From contig NZ_SACN01000001.1 of assembly GCF_004005865.1 (NCBI RefSeq), forward strand, positions 2,046,001 through 2,110,000: DNA of 64,000 nt, read 5' to 3'. This document shows positions 1-7,951 of the stretch, piece after piece. This stretch comes from Sphingomonas crocodyli (lineage in GTDB: Bacteria > Pseudomonadota > Alphaproteobacteria > Sphingomonadales > Sphingomonadaceae). Under the pieces are notes generated by a model that saw nothing but the letters and a program-made list of their open reading frames with translations, was not told the DNA's origin and did not search any database. The position numbers and the translations under genes were made by a program. Position 1 is the first letter of the stretch, and every line of letters starts with the position of its first letter.

Positions 1-2
1 GC

Positions 3-1295
3 ATGTCTCAACCGCTCAAGGTCGCGCTCGCAGGGCTCGGTACGGTCGGCGGGGGCGTGATTAAGCTGCTCGACGAAAATCGCGAACTGATCGAGCGGCG
101 CGCGGGGCGGCCGATCGAGGTCGTCGCGGTGACGGCGCGGGATCGGACGCGCGATCGCGGCATCGATCTGTCGCGCTTCGCCTGGGTCGACGATGCGACG
201 ACGCTTGCGGATGCGCAGGACATCGACGTGGTGGTCGAACTGATCGGCGGTTCGGACGGCCCGGCGCTGACGCTGGCGCGCGAGACGCTGGCGGCAGGCA
301 AGCCCTTCGTCACCGCGAACAAGGCGATGATCGCGCATCACGGCATCGAACTGGCGGGCCTGGCCGAACAGCAGGGCGTCGCGCTGAAATATGAAGCGGC
401 GGTCGCGGGCGGCATTCCGGTGATCAAGGGGCTGCGCGAGGGCGCGGCCGCCAATGAGATCGCGCAGGTCTTCGGCATCCTCAACGGCACCTGCAACTAT
501 ATCCTGACCGAGATGGAGGAGAAGGGCAGCGACTTTGCCGACGTTCTCGCCGAAGCGCAGCGTCTTGGCTATGCCGAAGCCGATCCCAGCTTTGACATCG
601 ACGGCGTCGACGCCGCGCACAAGCTGGCGATCCTCGCGAGCCTCGCCTTCGGCACCGCGGTCGATTTCAAGAATGTCGCGATCACCGGTATCCGCCACGT
701 CATCGCCGCCGACATCAAGGAAGCCGCCGCGCTCGGCTTCCGCATCCGCCTGGTCGGGCAGGGGGATGCCGATGTGAAGGGGCTGTTTCAGCGCGTCCAT
801 CCGTGCCTCGTGCCGCTCAGCCATCCGCTGGCGCACGTCTCGGGTTCGCTCAACGCGGTCGTGGCGCACGGCAATTTCGTTGGCCGCCTGTTCTTCCAGG
901 GACGTGGCGCTGGCGAGGGGCCGACTGCATCGGCCGTCGTCGCCGACCTGATCGATATCGCGCGCGGCGAAACCGGACCGGCCTTTGCGATGCCGGTCGC
1001 TTCGCTCGCCCGCGCCGAACCGGCGCCGGCCGATGATCGTCGCGGCCGCGTCTATCTGCGTTTCACCGTGGCGGATCGCCCCGGCGTGTTGGCGGAAATC
1101 ACGGCGGCGATGCGGGATGCCGGGGTTTCGATCGAAAGCCTGATCCAGCGCGGGGCCGCCGCCGACGGCAATGTGCTGATCGCGATCGTCACGCATGTCG
1201 CACCCGAAAAATCGGTGATGCAGGCGCTCGAACGGCTCGAAGGATCGCAGAGCCTCGTCGCTTCACCGATGCTCATGCACATATTGGAAGAATAA
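3..1295 (+). CDS. hom: homoserine dehydrogenase
   Basis: NAD(P)-dependent reduction of aspartate semialdehyde to homoserine, the branch point to threonine and methionine. The 430-residue protein starts with a Rossmann fold (GLGTVG near residue 11). It carries the homoserine dehydrogenase signature around residues 157-180 (GILNGTCNYILTEM, then a Lys in DAAHKLAI). It ends with a C-terminal ACT domain (about 350-425; RPGVLAEITAAMRDAGVSIE), the usual site of threonine feedback inhibition. Length is normal for the stand-alone enzyme. The ATG lies at the window edge, so no upstream signal can be judged. glpX follows after 81 bp on the same strand. Confidence 0.96.
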   Translation: MSQPLKVALAGLGTVGGGVIKLLDENRELIERRAGRPIEVVAVTARDRTRDRGIDLSRFAWVDDATTLADAQDIDVVVELIGGSDGPALTLARETLAAGKPFVTANKAMIAHHGIELAGLAEQQGVALKYEAAVAGGIPVIKGLREGAAANEIAQVFGILNGTCNYILTEMEEKGSDFADVLAEAQRLGYAEADPSFDIDGVDAAHKLAILASLAFGTAVDFKNVAITGIRHVIAADIKEAAALGFRIRLVGQGDADVKGLFQRVHPCLVPLSHPLAHVSGSLNAVVAHGNFVGRLFFQGRGAGEGPTASAVVADLIDIARGETGPAFAMPVASLARAEPAPADDRRGRVYLRFTVADRPGVLAEITAAMRDAGVSIESLIQRGAAADGNVLIAIVTHVAPEKSVMQALERLEGSQSLVASPMLMHILEE

Positions 1296-1376
1296 GCGCC
1301 GCGCGCTTCTCGACAATGTAACTATGCTGTCCTAATCGCTCGGACTTTCCACGCCAGTTTAAAGGGGCTTTTCGCT

Positions 1377-2339
1377 ATGGGTAAGGCAGGCAACGCGCTC
1401 GATCGAGTTCTTGTTCTCGAAATGGTGCGCGTGACCGAGGCCGCCGCCATAGCCGCCTCCAAGCTGGTCGGCCGTGGCGACGAGAAGGCCGCCGACCATG
1501 TCGCGGTCGAAGCGATGCGCGCCGCGTTCAACACGCTCGACTTCGACGGCACGGTCGTTATCGGCGAGGGCGAGCGCGACGAAGCCCCGATGCTCTACAT
1601 CGGCGAGAAGGTCGGCACCGGCAAAGGCCCGAAGATCGACATCGCGCTCGATCCGCTCGAAGGCACCACGCTGACGGCCAAGGCGTTCCCGAACGCGCTC
1701 GCGGTTCTCGCGATCGCCGAAGAGGGCGGTCTGCTCAACGCGCCCGATACGTACATGGACAAGCTGGCGATCGGGCCGGGCTACGAAAAGGGTATCGTCA
1801 GCCTGAAGAACACGCCGACGCAGAATGTCGAGGCGCTGGCCAAGGCCAAGGGCGTGAAGCCCAACGAGATCATCGCCTGCGTGCTCGATCGCCCGCGCCA
1901 CGAAAAGCTGATCGCCGAGCTGCGCTCGATCGGCTGCGGCGTCGTGCTGATCCCCGATGGTGACGTGGCCGGCGTGATCGCCTGCACCAACCCTGACACC
2001 ACGATCGACATCTACATGGGTTCGGGCGGCGCGCCGGAAGGCGTTCTGGCGGCGGCCGCGCTCAAGTGCGTCGGCGGCCAGTTCCAGGGCCGCCTGATCT
2101 TCCGCAACGATGACGAAAAGGCGCGCGGCAAGAAGTGGGGCGTCACCGATTTCGACCGGATCTATGACCTCGACGATCTGGTGAAGGGCGACGCGATCTT
2201 CGCGGCGACCGGCGTGACCGACGGCTCGTTCCTTGATGGCGTCAAGGTCCGCAAGGACTGCATTACGACCGAGAGCGTCGTGATGCGCGCATCGTCGGGC
2301 ACCGTGCGTCGCGTGCGCGGCGAGCACCGCCGGGCCTAA
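1377..2339 (+). CDS. glpX: class II fructose-1,6-bisphosphatase (GlpX)
   Basis: Gluconeogenic phosphatase converting fructose-1,6-bisphosphate to fructose-6-phosphate (GlpX type; some homologues also act on sedoheptulose bisphosphate). The 320-residue protein shows the metal-site motifs of the family: VVIGEGERDEAPM (about residues 60-72), DPLEGTT (about 94-100) and IPDGDVAG (about 195). An AAAGGGG ribosome site precedes the ATG. It is co-oriented with hom upstream and the RNase P RNA downstream. Confidence 0.96.
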   Translation: MGKAGNALDRVLVLEMVRVTEAAAIAASKLVGRGDEKAADHVAVEAMRAAFNTLDFDGTVVIGEGERDEAPMLYIGEKVGTGKGPKIDIALDPLEGTTLTAKAFPNALAVLAIAEEGGLLNAPDTYMDKLAIGPGYEKGIVSLKNTPTQNVEALAKAKGVKPNEIIACVLDRPRHEKLIAELRSIGCGVVLIPDGDVAGVIACTNPDTTIDIYMGSGGAPEGVLAAAALKCVGGQFQGRLIFRNDDEKARGKKWGVTDFDRIYDLDDLVKGDAIFAATGVTDGSFLDGVKVRKDCITTESVVMRASSGTVRRVRGEHRRA

Positions 2340-2377
2340 GAGCTTGACCTCTGCCGACCGGGCGCTACAGCCGCCCG

Positions 2378-2773
2378 GCGCCAGAGGATCGGGCGATCGC
2401 CGCGGCGGCTTTATGGCCGCCGGGGAGGAAAGTCCGGGCTCCAAGGAGTGACGGTGCCGGGTAACGCCCGGCGGGGGCGACCCCAGGGACAGTGCCACAG
2501 AAAGCAGACCACCGAGCGGGCCCATTCCTTTTTGGGGCGGGCTCTCGGCCAGGTCGAAAGGGTGCGGTAAAAGCGCACCGCGGACCCGGCAACGGGAACG
2601 GCATGGTAAACCCCACCGGGAGCAAGATCGAATAGGGACGGCGCATGGGCTACTCCGCCCGGTCGTCCGGGTTGATTGCTGGAGGCCGCGTGCGAGCGCG
2701 GCCCTAGAGGAATGATCGCCCATCCGCCCTTCGCGGGCGGTGGACAGAACCCGGCTTACAGATCCTCTGGCGC
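2378..2773 (+). ncRNA. rnpB: RNase P RNA, bacterial class A
   Basis: The catalytic RNA of RNase P, which trims tRNA 5' leaders. The ends pair: GCGCCAGAGGATC at 2378-2390 is complementary to GATCCTCTGGCGC at 2761-2773. Diagnostic conserved blocks are present: GAGGAAAGTCCGGGCT near 2426, CACAGAAAGCAGACC near 2495, and ACAGAACCCGGCTTA near 2745. The 396-nt length fits the A type. A T-rich tract (CTTTTTCTTT) follows from 2773 and may end transcription. Confidence 0.96.
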
Positions 2774-2825
2774 TTTTTCTTTGCTCGCGCGTTTCTGCGT
2801 CTCCACCTTCCCAAGGAGACGAGGC

Positions 2826-3068
2826 ATGGCCGATCTTTCGAGCATCAAGGAACATATGGAAGTCATCGGGGCCGATGGCGTCCATGTCGGCACGGTCGAT
2901 CATGTCGACGGCGATCGCATCAAGCTGACCAAGAAGGACAGCGGCGAGGGGAGCCATAAGGGCCACCACCATTATATTTCGGGCGGCCTCGTCGCCGGTG
3001 TCGAGGGCGACAAGGTGCGCCTGTCGGCCAATGGCGACGTGGCGGTGACGTTCGAAGAAGAAGCCTGA
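2826..3068 (+). CDS. DUF2171-like small protein
   Basis: Eighty-residue protein resembling the PRC-barrel-like DUF2171 family: [34 protein letters not shown], then a His-containing segment ending HHHYI. An in-frame extension to 2676 exists, but it overlaps rnpB. The ATG at 2826 has a good AAGGAGACG ribosome site 5-12 bases upstream, so it is chosen. Function is unknown; relatives are often abundant or stress-related proteins. msrA follows after 50 bp on the same strand. Confidence 0.85.
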   Translation: MADLSSIKEHMEVIGADGVHVGTVDHVDGDRIKLTKKDSGEGSHKGHHHYISGGLVAGVEGDKVRLSANGDVAVTFEEEA

Positions 3069-3118
3069 TTGCAACCGCTCCGCCATCACCTATCTTCTGC
3101 ATCAAAGGAGATCAGGTG

Positions 3119-3664
3119 ATGGCGGAAGAGATCGCGACGCTGGCCGGCGGGTGCTTCTGGTGCGTCGAGGCGGTGTATGACGATGTGATCGGGGTTCACT
3201 CGGTCGAAAGCGGTTATATCGGCGGGCATGTGCCGGATCCGACCTACAAGCAGGTCTGCGGCGGCGACACCGGCCATGCCGAGGCGATCCGGATTGCCTA
3301 TGATCCGGATGTGATCAGCTATGGCGAACTGCTCGATATCTTCTTCCATGTTCACGATCCGACCCAGCTGAACCGGCAGGGCAACGATGTCGGCACGCAA
3401 TATCGCAGCGCGATCTTCCCGCATTCGCCCGAGCAGGAGGCCGAAGCCAGGGCCGCGATCGAGCGGGCGCAGACCGACTGGAGCGGCCCGATCGTGACCA
3501 CGATCGAGCCCGATGCGCCCTGGTATGTCGCCGAGGACTATCACCAGGAATATTTCGCCCGCGAAGGGTCTAATAACGGCTATTGCGTCGCCGTGGTGGC
3601 GCCCAAGCTGATGAAATTCCGTAAGAGTTATGCGAACCGGTTGAAGAACGCCGCGACCGCCTGA
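3119..3664 (+). CDS. msrA: peptide methionine sulfoxide reductase MsrA
   Basis: Repairs methionine-S-sulfoxide in proteins, using thioredoxin. The active-site motif GCFWC is near residue 12, followed by the family's [26 protein letters not shown] block and [21 protein letters not shown]. The full length of 181 residues is normal. A GTG at 3116 lies directly before the ATG; the ATG is preferred because AAAGGAG lies 8 bases upstream. Confidence 0.96.
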   Translation: MAEEIATLAGGCFWCVEAVYDDVIGVHSVESGYIGGHVPDPTYKQVCGGDTGHAEAIRIAYDPDVISYGELLDIFFHVHDPTQLNRQGNDVGTQYRSAIFPHSPEQEAEARAAIERAQTDWSGPIVTTIEPDAPWYVAEDYHQEYFAREGSNNGYCVAVVAPKLMKFRKSYANRLKNAATA

Positions 3665-3697
3665 TCGGTTTTCATCAGCGTATCAGCCGTGGCGAAA

Positions 3698-3732
3698 GCC
3701 GCGAAAGCCACAACCGTCGTGGCTTTCGCGGC
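3698..3732 (+). terminator. strong hairpin after msrA, possible terminator
   Basis: A perfect 14-bp stem (3698-3711 with 3719-3732, core GCCGCGAAAGCCAC) and a 7-base loop lie 34 bp after the msrA stop. Partial copies of GTGGCTTTCG continue to 3745. There is no clear T tract, so termination is inferred. Confidence 0.5.
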
Positions 3733-3770
3733 CTTTGTGGCTTTCGATATAGCGAATTCGCGACCTGTAG

Positions 3771-3880
3771 TCGTCATTGCGAGAAGCCGAAGGCGACGAA
3801 GCAATCCAGGCCCGAACTAGAGATGGTCGCGAGGCTCTGTTCTGCGGGCCTGGATTGCTTCGCTGCGCTCGCAATGACGA
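3771..3880 (+). repeat. 110-bp palindromic repeat, copy 1
   Basis: Imperfect inverted repeat. The left arm (3771-3814) begins TCGTCATTGCGAG and contains GAAGCAATCCAGGCCCG. The right arm (3845-3880) is its reverse complement except for a short variable block. A second 110-bp copy lies at 4893-5002 in the opposite orientation, on the other side of tsaC. No ORF is carried. Similar short palindromic elements are common in sphingomonad intergenic DNA. Confidence 0.85.
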
Positions 3881-3932
3881 GGGATGTGGGGCGGAGGGCA
3901 TCCGAGTTTAATAGAACAAAAAGAGAACAATG

Positions 3933-4868
3933 TCAAGGGCGGGGTGCGGCGGCCCGGTTCAGGCGGTCGTTGATTGCTGCGCCGAGGCCATCGTGGGGGA
4001 TGGGGGCGACCGCGATAGCGGGGGCCGGCGATGCGTCGGCGACGTGGAGCAGATCGAACAGGCGCGCGGCGGCCTGCTGGAGATCGCCGGCGGGCGACAG
4101 CGAGACATCGCCCGCGACCGGGCCGAAACCGATCAGATATTCGCCGTCTTTCGCGGTGGTCGCGCCCAGACGGACGGGCTTGGAGGGCGCATAGTGGCTG
4201 GCGAGCTGGCCCGGCGCCTCGATCGCGCCGCTTTCGGCCGTGTCGACGGGCGCGAATTCGGCCAGCATTTCGGCCGTGATCGGGCCGGGGCGGAGCAGGC
4301 GGAGCCTGTCGCTCTCGACCGCGACGATCGTGGATTCGACGCCGGCTTCGGTCGGCCCGCCATCGAGGATGAGGGGAAGGCGGCCGCCGAGCGTGCGGGC
4401 GACATGTTCGGCGCGGGTCGGGCTGATCGATCCGCTGGCATTGGCGGAGGGTGCGGCGAGGGGGCGGCCAACGGCAGAGATTAGCGATAGCATGACCTCA
4501 TGCGCGGGCATGCGGATCGCGACGGTCGAGAGGCCGGCGGTGACGAGGCTGGCGATCGGCGCGCCGCCCCGCAGCGGCAGGACCATCGTGAGCGGGCCAG
4601 GCCAGAAGTGCTCGGCGAGGCGATCGGCGAGCGGGCCGAAGGTGGCGATCCGATCGGCCATTGCGCGATCGGCGACGTGGACGATCAGCGGATTGAAGCT
4701 GGGGCGTCCCTTGGCGGTGTAAATCGCGGCGACGGCTTCGCCTGAGGTCGCATCGCCCGCGAGGCCGTAGACGGTCTCGGTCGGCACCGCGACGATCGCA
4801 CCCGCGGCGATCAGGCGCGCGGCTTCGGCGATGGCGTCTTCGGTGGCGGGGAGGGTGCGGGTGGTCAT
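3933..4868 (-). CDS. tsaC: L-threonylcarbamoyladenylate synthase, Sua5 type
   Basis: Makes threonylcarbamoyl-AMP from threonine, bicarbonate and ATP, the first step of the universal t6A tRNA modification. The 311-residue protein has the YrdC core (about 1-200) with AIVAVPTETVYGLAGDA, KGRPSFNPLIVHV and APSANASGSISPT. The Sua5-type linker (GQLASHYAPSKPVRL, about 222-236) and a C-terminal Sua5 domain follow, so it is the long form. It stands alone between two inverted palindromic repeats. Confidence 0.94.
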   Translation of the reverse strand: MTTRTLPATEDAIAEAARLIAAGAIVAVPTETVYGLAGDATSGEAVAAIYTAKGRPSFNPLIVHVADRAMADRIATFGPLADRLAEHFWPGPLTMVLPLRGGAPIASLVTAGLSTVAIRMPAHEVMLSLISAVGRPLAAPSANASGSISPTRAEHVARTLGGRLPLILDGGPTEAGVESTIVAVESDRLRLLRPGPITAEMLAEFAPVDTAESGAIEAPGQLASHYAPSKPVRLGATTAKDGEYLIGFGPVAGDVSLSPAGDLQQAAARLFDLLHVADASPAPAIAVAPIPHDGLGAAINDRLNRAAAPRP

Positions 4869-4892
4869 CGAGGACGCGCTATCACCGCCAAC

Positions 4893-5002
4893 TCGTCATT
4901 GCGAGCGTAGCGAGGCGTTCCAGGCCCAAGTTGGGCGAGGTTCGCGACATTCTCATGTGCGGACTGGATTGCCGCGTCGCCTTCGGCTCCTCGCAATGAC
5001 GA
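4893..5002 (-). repeat. 110-bp palindromic repeat, copy 2 (inverted relative to copy 1)
   Basis: Begins TCGTCATTGCGAG and ends CTCGCAATGACGA. The arm containing AGCCGAAGGCGAC is on the right here but on the left in copy 1, and the centres also align after reverse complementing. The two elements are therefore homologous over their full 110 bp and face opposite ways around tsaC. Confidence 0.85.
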
Positions 5003-5038
5003 GGTAGGGAGAGAGGCGGCGAGCAGGAGGCGCCTGAG

Positions 5039-5058
5039 ATCCCGGCCTGTGCCGGGAT
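5039..5058. repeat. short hairpin repeat (ATCCCGGC...GCCGGGAT)
   Basis: An 8-bp perfect stem with a 4-base loop, ending in GATGACG. It is typical of small dispersed hairpins in these genomes. It lies just beyond the stop of the GntR gene (minus strand), where it could help end transcription, though no T tract is seen. Confidence 0.5.
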
Positions 5059-5071
5059 GACGCGTTTAGCG

Positions 5072-5416
5072 TCAGTTGACCTTGTCGAGCAGGTCGGCGG
5101 GTTCGATGCGCAGGCGGCGCATCTGATCGACGACGCGGGGCCATTGGTCTTCGAGGAACTGGGTGCGGGCTTCGCGGCGCAGACGCTCACTGGCGCCTTC
5201 GGCGACGAACATGCCGACGCCGCGGCGGACGACGACGAGGCCTTCGTCCTGAAAACCCTGATAGGCTTTGGCCGCCGTCAGCGGGTTGGCGCCGTGCTGG
5301 GCCGCGAAGGCGCGGACCGAGGGGAGAGCGTCGCCATCGCCATAGACCCCGTCGAGAATCGATTCCGCGATGATGTCGCGGAGGCGGAGATAGACGGGGC
5401 GATCTTGCGAACTCAT
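5072..5416 (-). CDS. GntR-family regulator, YtrA-like
   Basis: A 114-residue DNA-binding protein made of a winged helix-turn-helix (residues 1-75; PVYLRLRDIIAESILDGVYGDGDALPSVRAFAAQHGANPLTAAKAYQGFQ pattern) and a short C-terminal helical tail without an effector domain, the layout of the YtrA subfamily. An upstream in-frame GTG at 5452 is rejected because the start at 5416 leaves the palindrome at 5426-5439 directly before the gene. No ABC transporter, the usual YtrA partner, is adjacent; the nitroreductase gene lies upstream on the same strand. Confidence 0.85.
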   Translation of the reverse strand: MSSQDRPVYLRLRDIIAESILDGVYGDGDALPSVRAFAAQHGANPLTAAKAYQGFQDEGLVVVRRGVGMFVAEGASERLRREARTQFLEDQWPRVVDQMRRLRIEPADLLDKVN

Positions 5417-5425
5417 GGCGTCACA

Positions 5426-5439
5426 CTGTGCTAACACAG
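5426..5439. promoter_or_regulatory. palindromic operator candidate for the GntR gene
   Basis: CTGTGCTAACACAG has 5-bp perfect arms around CTAA, 9 bp before the GntR start codon and 16 bp after the nitroreductase stop. Position and symmetry suggest autoregulation. Confidence 0.5.
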
Positions 5440-5455
5440 CACGCCGCGTCAATCC

Positions 5456-6040
5456 TTATCCGCCTTTCCACGTCGAAACGACAGCTTCATAGGTCGGACG
5501 GGGGCGCTCCTCGAGCGGCTTCACCTGCGTGCCGATGAAGACGAAGCCGGCGATGCGATCATTGGGCTTGCCGCCGAGCGAGACGAGCACGTCTTCGTTG
5601 AAGGCGGGCCATGCCGTCAGCCAGTTGCCGGCGAAACCCTGCGCATGCGCGGCGATCAGCATGTTCATGCAGGCGGCGCCCGACGAAAGCTCCTGCTCCC
5701 ACACCGGAATCTTGCTGCCGGCGGCGGGGGTCGAGAGGATCGCGACCATCACCGGCGCCTGCTGCGCGAACTGGTCCATCGCTTCGAGTTCGAGGCGGCC
5801 GGCGCCCGGATTCGCCTTCAGATAGGCGGCGCGCAGCATCGCGGCGAAGGCGTCCCGCTGATCCAGCGGGATCACGACGAAGCGCCACGGCGCCAGCTTG
5901 CCATGATCGGGCACGCGCATCGCGGCCTCCAAAATCTGGCGGAGTTGCGCGTCGTCGGGGCCGGGGGCGGCGAGGTCGCGCGCCTTGCCGGAGCGCCGGG
6001 TGGCGAGCAGGGCAGCGGTGCTGGAGAGGTCGTTGAACAT
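5456..6040 (-). CDS. nitroreductase-family FMN oxidoreductase
   Basis: A 194-residue protein of the NfsB/YdjA-type nitroreductase superfamily: LLATRRSGKARDL at the N-terminus (FMN-phosphate contact region), MRVPDHGKLAPWRFVVI, and ASSGAACMNMLIAAHAQGFAGNWLTAW further on. The GPDDAQLRQILEAAMRVPDHGK pattern resembles the YdjA group. The start at 6040 (MFNDLSS) is chosen over an in-frame upstream start. Substrate is unknown. The GntR gene follows 39 bp downstream and may be co-transcribed. Confidence 0.88.
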   Translation of the reverse strand: MFNDLSSTAALLATRRSGKARDLAAPGPDDAQLRQILEAAMRVPDHGKLAPWRFVVIPLDQRDAFAAMLRAAYLKANPGAGRLELEAMDQFAQQAPVMVAILSTPAAGSKIPVWEQELSSGAACMNMLIAAHAQGFAGNWLTAWPAFNEDVLVSLGGKPNDRIAGFVFIGTQVKPLEERPRPTYEAVVSTWKGG

Positions 6041-6169
6041 GGCCGTCTCGTTATCAGCGGCGGCTCTGTGCAACAACCGGCTTCACAGCGCGCCGCGACC
6101 TGCCTAGTTTGCGGTCCCCATGAGACGCGCCGCCCCGAACGGAGGCCAGAGCGCACATAGGGAGTCTAC

Positions 6170-7951
6170 ATGGTCGACACGCCAACCGCGGATAATCCGC
6201 GTGAGCCCGACATTTCGCATGTCAATCCGAGTGACGAGAAAACCTGGTTCGGGCATCCCCGACAACTCGCCAGGCTTTTCACGACCGAGGCGATGGAACG
6301 CTTCGGCTTCTACGGTATGCGGGCGCTGCTCGCGCTCTACCTGACCAAACATTTCCTGTTCAGCGATCAGACGACCAACGGCCTCTATGGCGGCTTCACC
6401 GCGCTCGTCTATCTGACCCCGCTGGTCGGCGGCATGATCGCCGATCGCTATCTCGGCTCCAAACAGTCGGTGAAGTTCGGCGCGATCCTGATGTCGCTCG
6501 GCTATCTGACGCTCTGCTTCGGCGGGCCGACCGCCAAGCCCTTCGCGATGATCGAGGGCACGCGTTACGAGGTCGTCGTGGCCGAAAGCGGTGCGCAGTC
6601 GGTGGTCGACGGCGATCGCCAGCTTGCGATCAAGGGGCAGGACGATGGTTCGGTGAACCTGCTCGCCGCCGACGGCAGCGTCGCGCGCAGCATTCCCAAG
6701 GGCGGGTTCAAGGCCGAGGCCGAACGCAGCCCCTTCTTCACGATGATCCTGCTGATCGGCTTGTCGATGGTCGTGGTGGGCAACGGCTTCTTCAAACCGA
6801 ACATTTCGACGATCGTGGGCGCGCTCTATGCGCCGGGGGATCGCCGCCGCGATGCGGGCTTCACGATCTTCTACATGGGCATCAACCTGGGTTCGCTGTT
6901 CTCGCAGATTCTGTGCCCGTTCCTGGCGGTCGCGATCGATTGGTGGGCGGGCTTCTTCCTTGCTGCCGTCGGCATGATGATCAGCTGGGCGCTGATCCAG
7001 TTTTCGGGCAAGCAGCTTGCGGGCTTCGGCGATGCGCCCGCGGGCGCGCCCGATCGTCGCCTCGTCATCTATGTCGGTGCGGTCCTCGCTGTTCCGGTCG
7101 CGTGGTTCCTGTTCACCAATCTGATGAACGCCGCGCCGCCGACCGACGGATCGGGCATTGTCGGCTATCTGCTGGCGCTGCCGCTGATGGGCAAGGTGCT
7201 GTTCACGACCTTCCTGATCGCGGTGATCGCGATCCCGCTATGGGCGCTGAAGGCTGGCAACAAGGTCGAGTTCCAGATGATGCTCGCCGCGATCGTGTTG
7301 ATCGTGTTCAACGTCGTCTTCTGGACCCTGTTCGAACAGGCGGGGTCGTCGCTGACCCTGTTCGCCGATCGCAACACCGATCTTTCGGTCTTCGGCCTGT
7401 TCACGATGACGGCGGGGCAGACGCAGTTCTTCAACGCGCTGTTCATTGTTCTGCTGGCGCCGCTGACGTCGATCCTGTGGAATGCCCTTGGCAAGCGCGG
7501 GCTGGAGCCGTCGATCCCGATCAAGTTCGCGATCGCGCTGGCGGGCGTGGGCCTCGGCTTCCTCGCGCTCGTGTGGGGCACGGCCTATGCCGGGGCGGAC
7601 TTCAAGGTCTCGGTCTGGTGGCTGGCTTTGCTGTACCTGATCCACTCGGCAGCCGAACTGTGCATCTCGCCGGTGGGGCTTTCGATGATCACCAAGCTGT
7701 CGATCGCCCGCGTCGTGGGCCTGATGATGGGCGTATGGTTCCTGTCGATCAGCTGCGCGCAGTACGTTGCCGGCGTCGTCGCACAGGTGGCGAGCGTCGA
7801 GACCGTCGGCGGGCAGGTGACCAACCTGAAGGTCAGCTTGGAGACCTATGCCGGCGTGTTCCAGACGATCGGCCTCGCGTCGGTCATTATCGGCGGTGTC
7901 CTGTTCGTCCTGTCCCCTGTGATCAAGAAGTGGATGCACGGTGTCCAATAA
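6170..7951 (+). CDS. POT-family proton-coupled oligopeptide transporter
   Basis: Inner-membrane di-/tripeptide:H+ symporter of the major facilitator superfamily. The 593-residue protein has ERFGFYGMRALLALYL (the ExxER-type proton-coupling region), GGMIADRYLG after the second helix, and GNGFFKPNISTIVGALY (PTR2 signature). A hydrophilic insert of about 50 residues (about 125-180) separates early helices. AGGGAG precedes the ATG. It overlaps the next gene, an amidohydrolase, by 11 bases, implying coupled uptake and hydrolysis of peptides or acyl-amino acids. Confidence 0.94.
   Translation: MVDTPTADNPREPDISHVNPSDEKTWFGHPRQLARLFTTEAMERFGFYGMRALLALYLTKHFLFSDQTTNGLYGGFTALVYLTPLVGGMIADRYLGSKQSVKFGAILMSLGYLTLCFGGPTAKPFAMIEGTRYEVVVAESGAQSVVDGDRQLAIKGQDDGSVNLLAADGSVARSIPKGGFKAEAERSPFFTMILLIGLSMVVVGNGFFKPNISTIVGALYAPGDRRRDAGFTIFYMGINLGSLFSQILCPFLAVAIDWWAGFFLAAVGMMISWALIQFSGKQLAGFGDAPAGAPDRRLVIYVGAVLAVPVAWFLFTNLMNAAPPTDGSGIVGYLLALPLMGKVLFTTFLIAVIAIPLWALKAGNKVEFQMMLAAIVLIVFNVVFWTLFEQAGSSLTLFADRNTDLSVFGLFTMTAGQTQFFNALFIVLLAPLTSILWNALGKRGLEPSIPIKFAIALAGVGLGFLALVWGTAYAGADFKVSVWWLALLYLIHSAAELCISPVGLSMITKLSIARVVGLMMGVWFLSISCAQYVAGVVAQVASVETVGGQVTNLKVSLETYAGVFQTIGLASVIIGGVLFVLSPVIKKWMHGVQ

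Noticed and set aside
2365..2700. Open frames in the 2.4-2.7 kb region
   Set aside because: They lie inside rnpB, whose conserved blocks and pairing ends are clear.
1359..3089. 576-residue minus-strand frame covering glpX, rnpB and the DUF2171 gene
   Set aside because: It crosses the RNase P RNA and is antisense to recognised genes; no domain seen.
3771..5002. tsaC with flanking repeats as a composite transposon
   Set aside because: No transposase and no target duplication could be identified; the repeats are of a common non-coding palindromic type.
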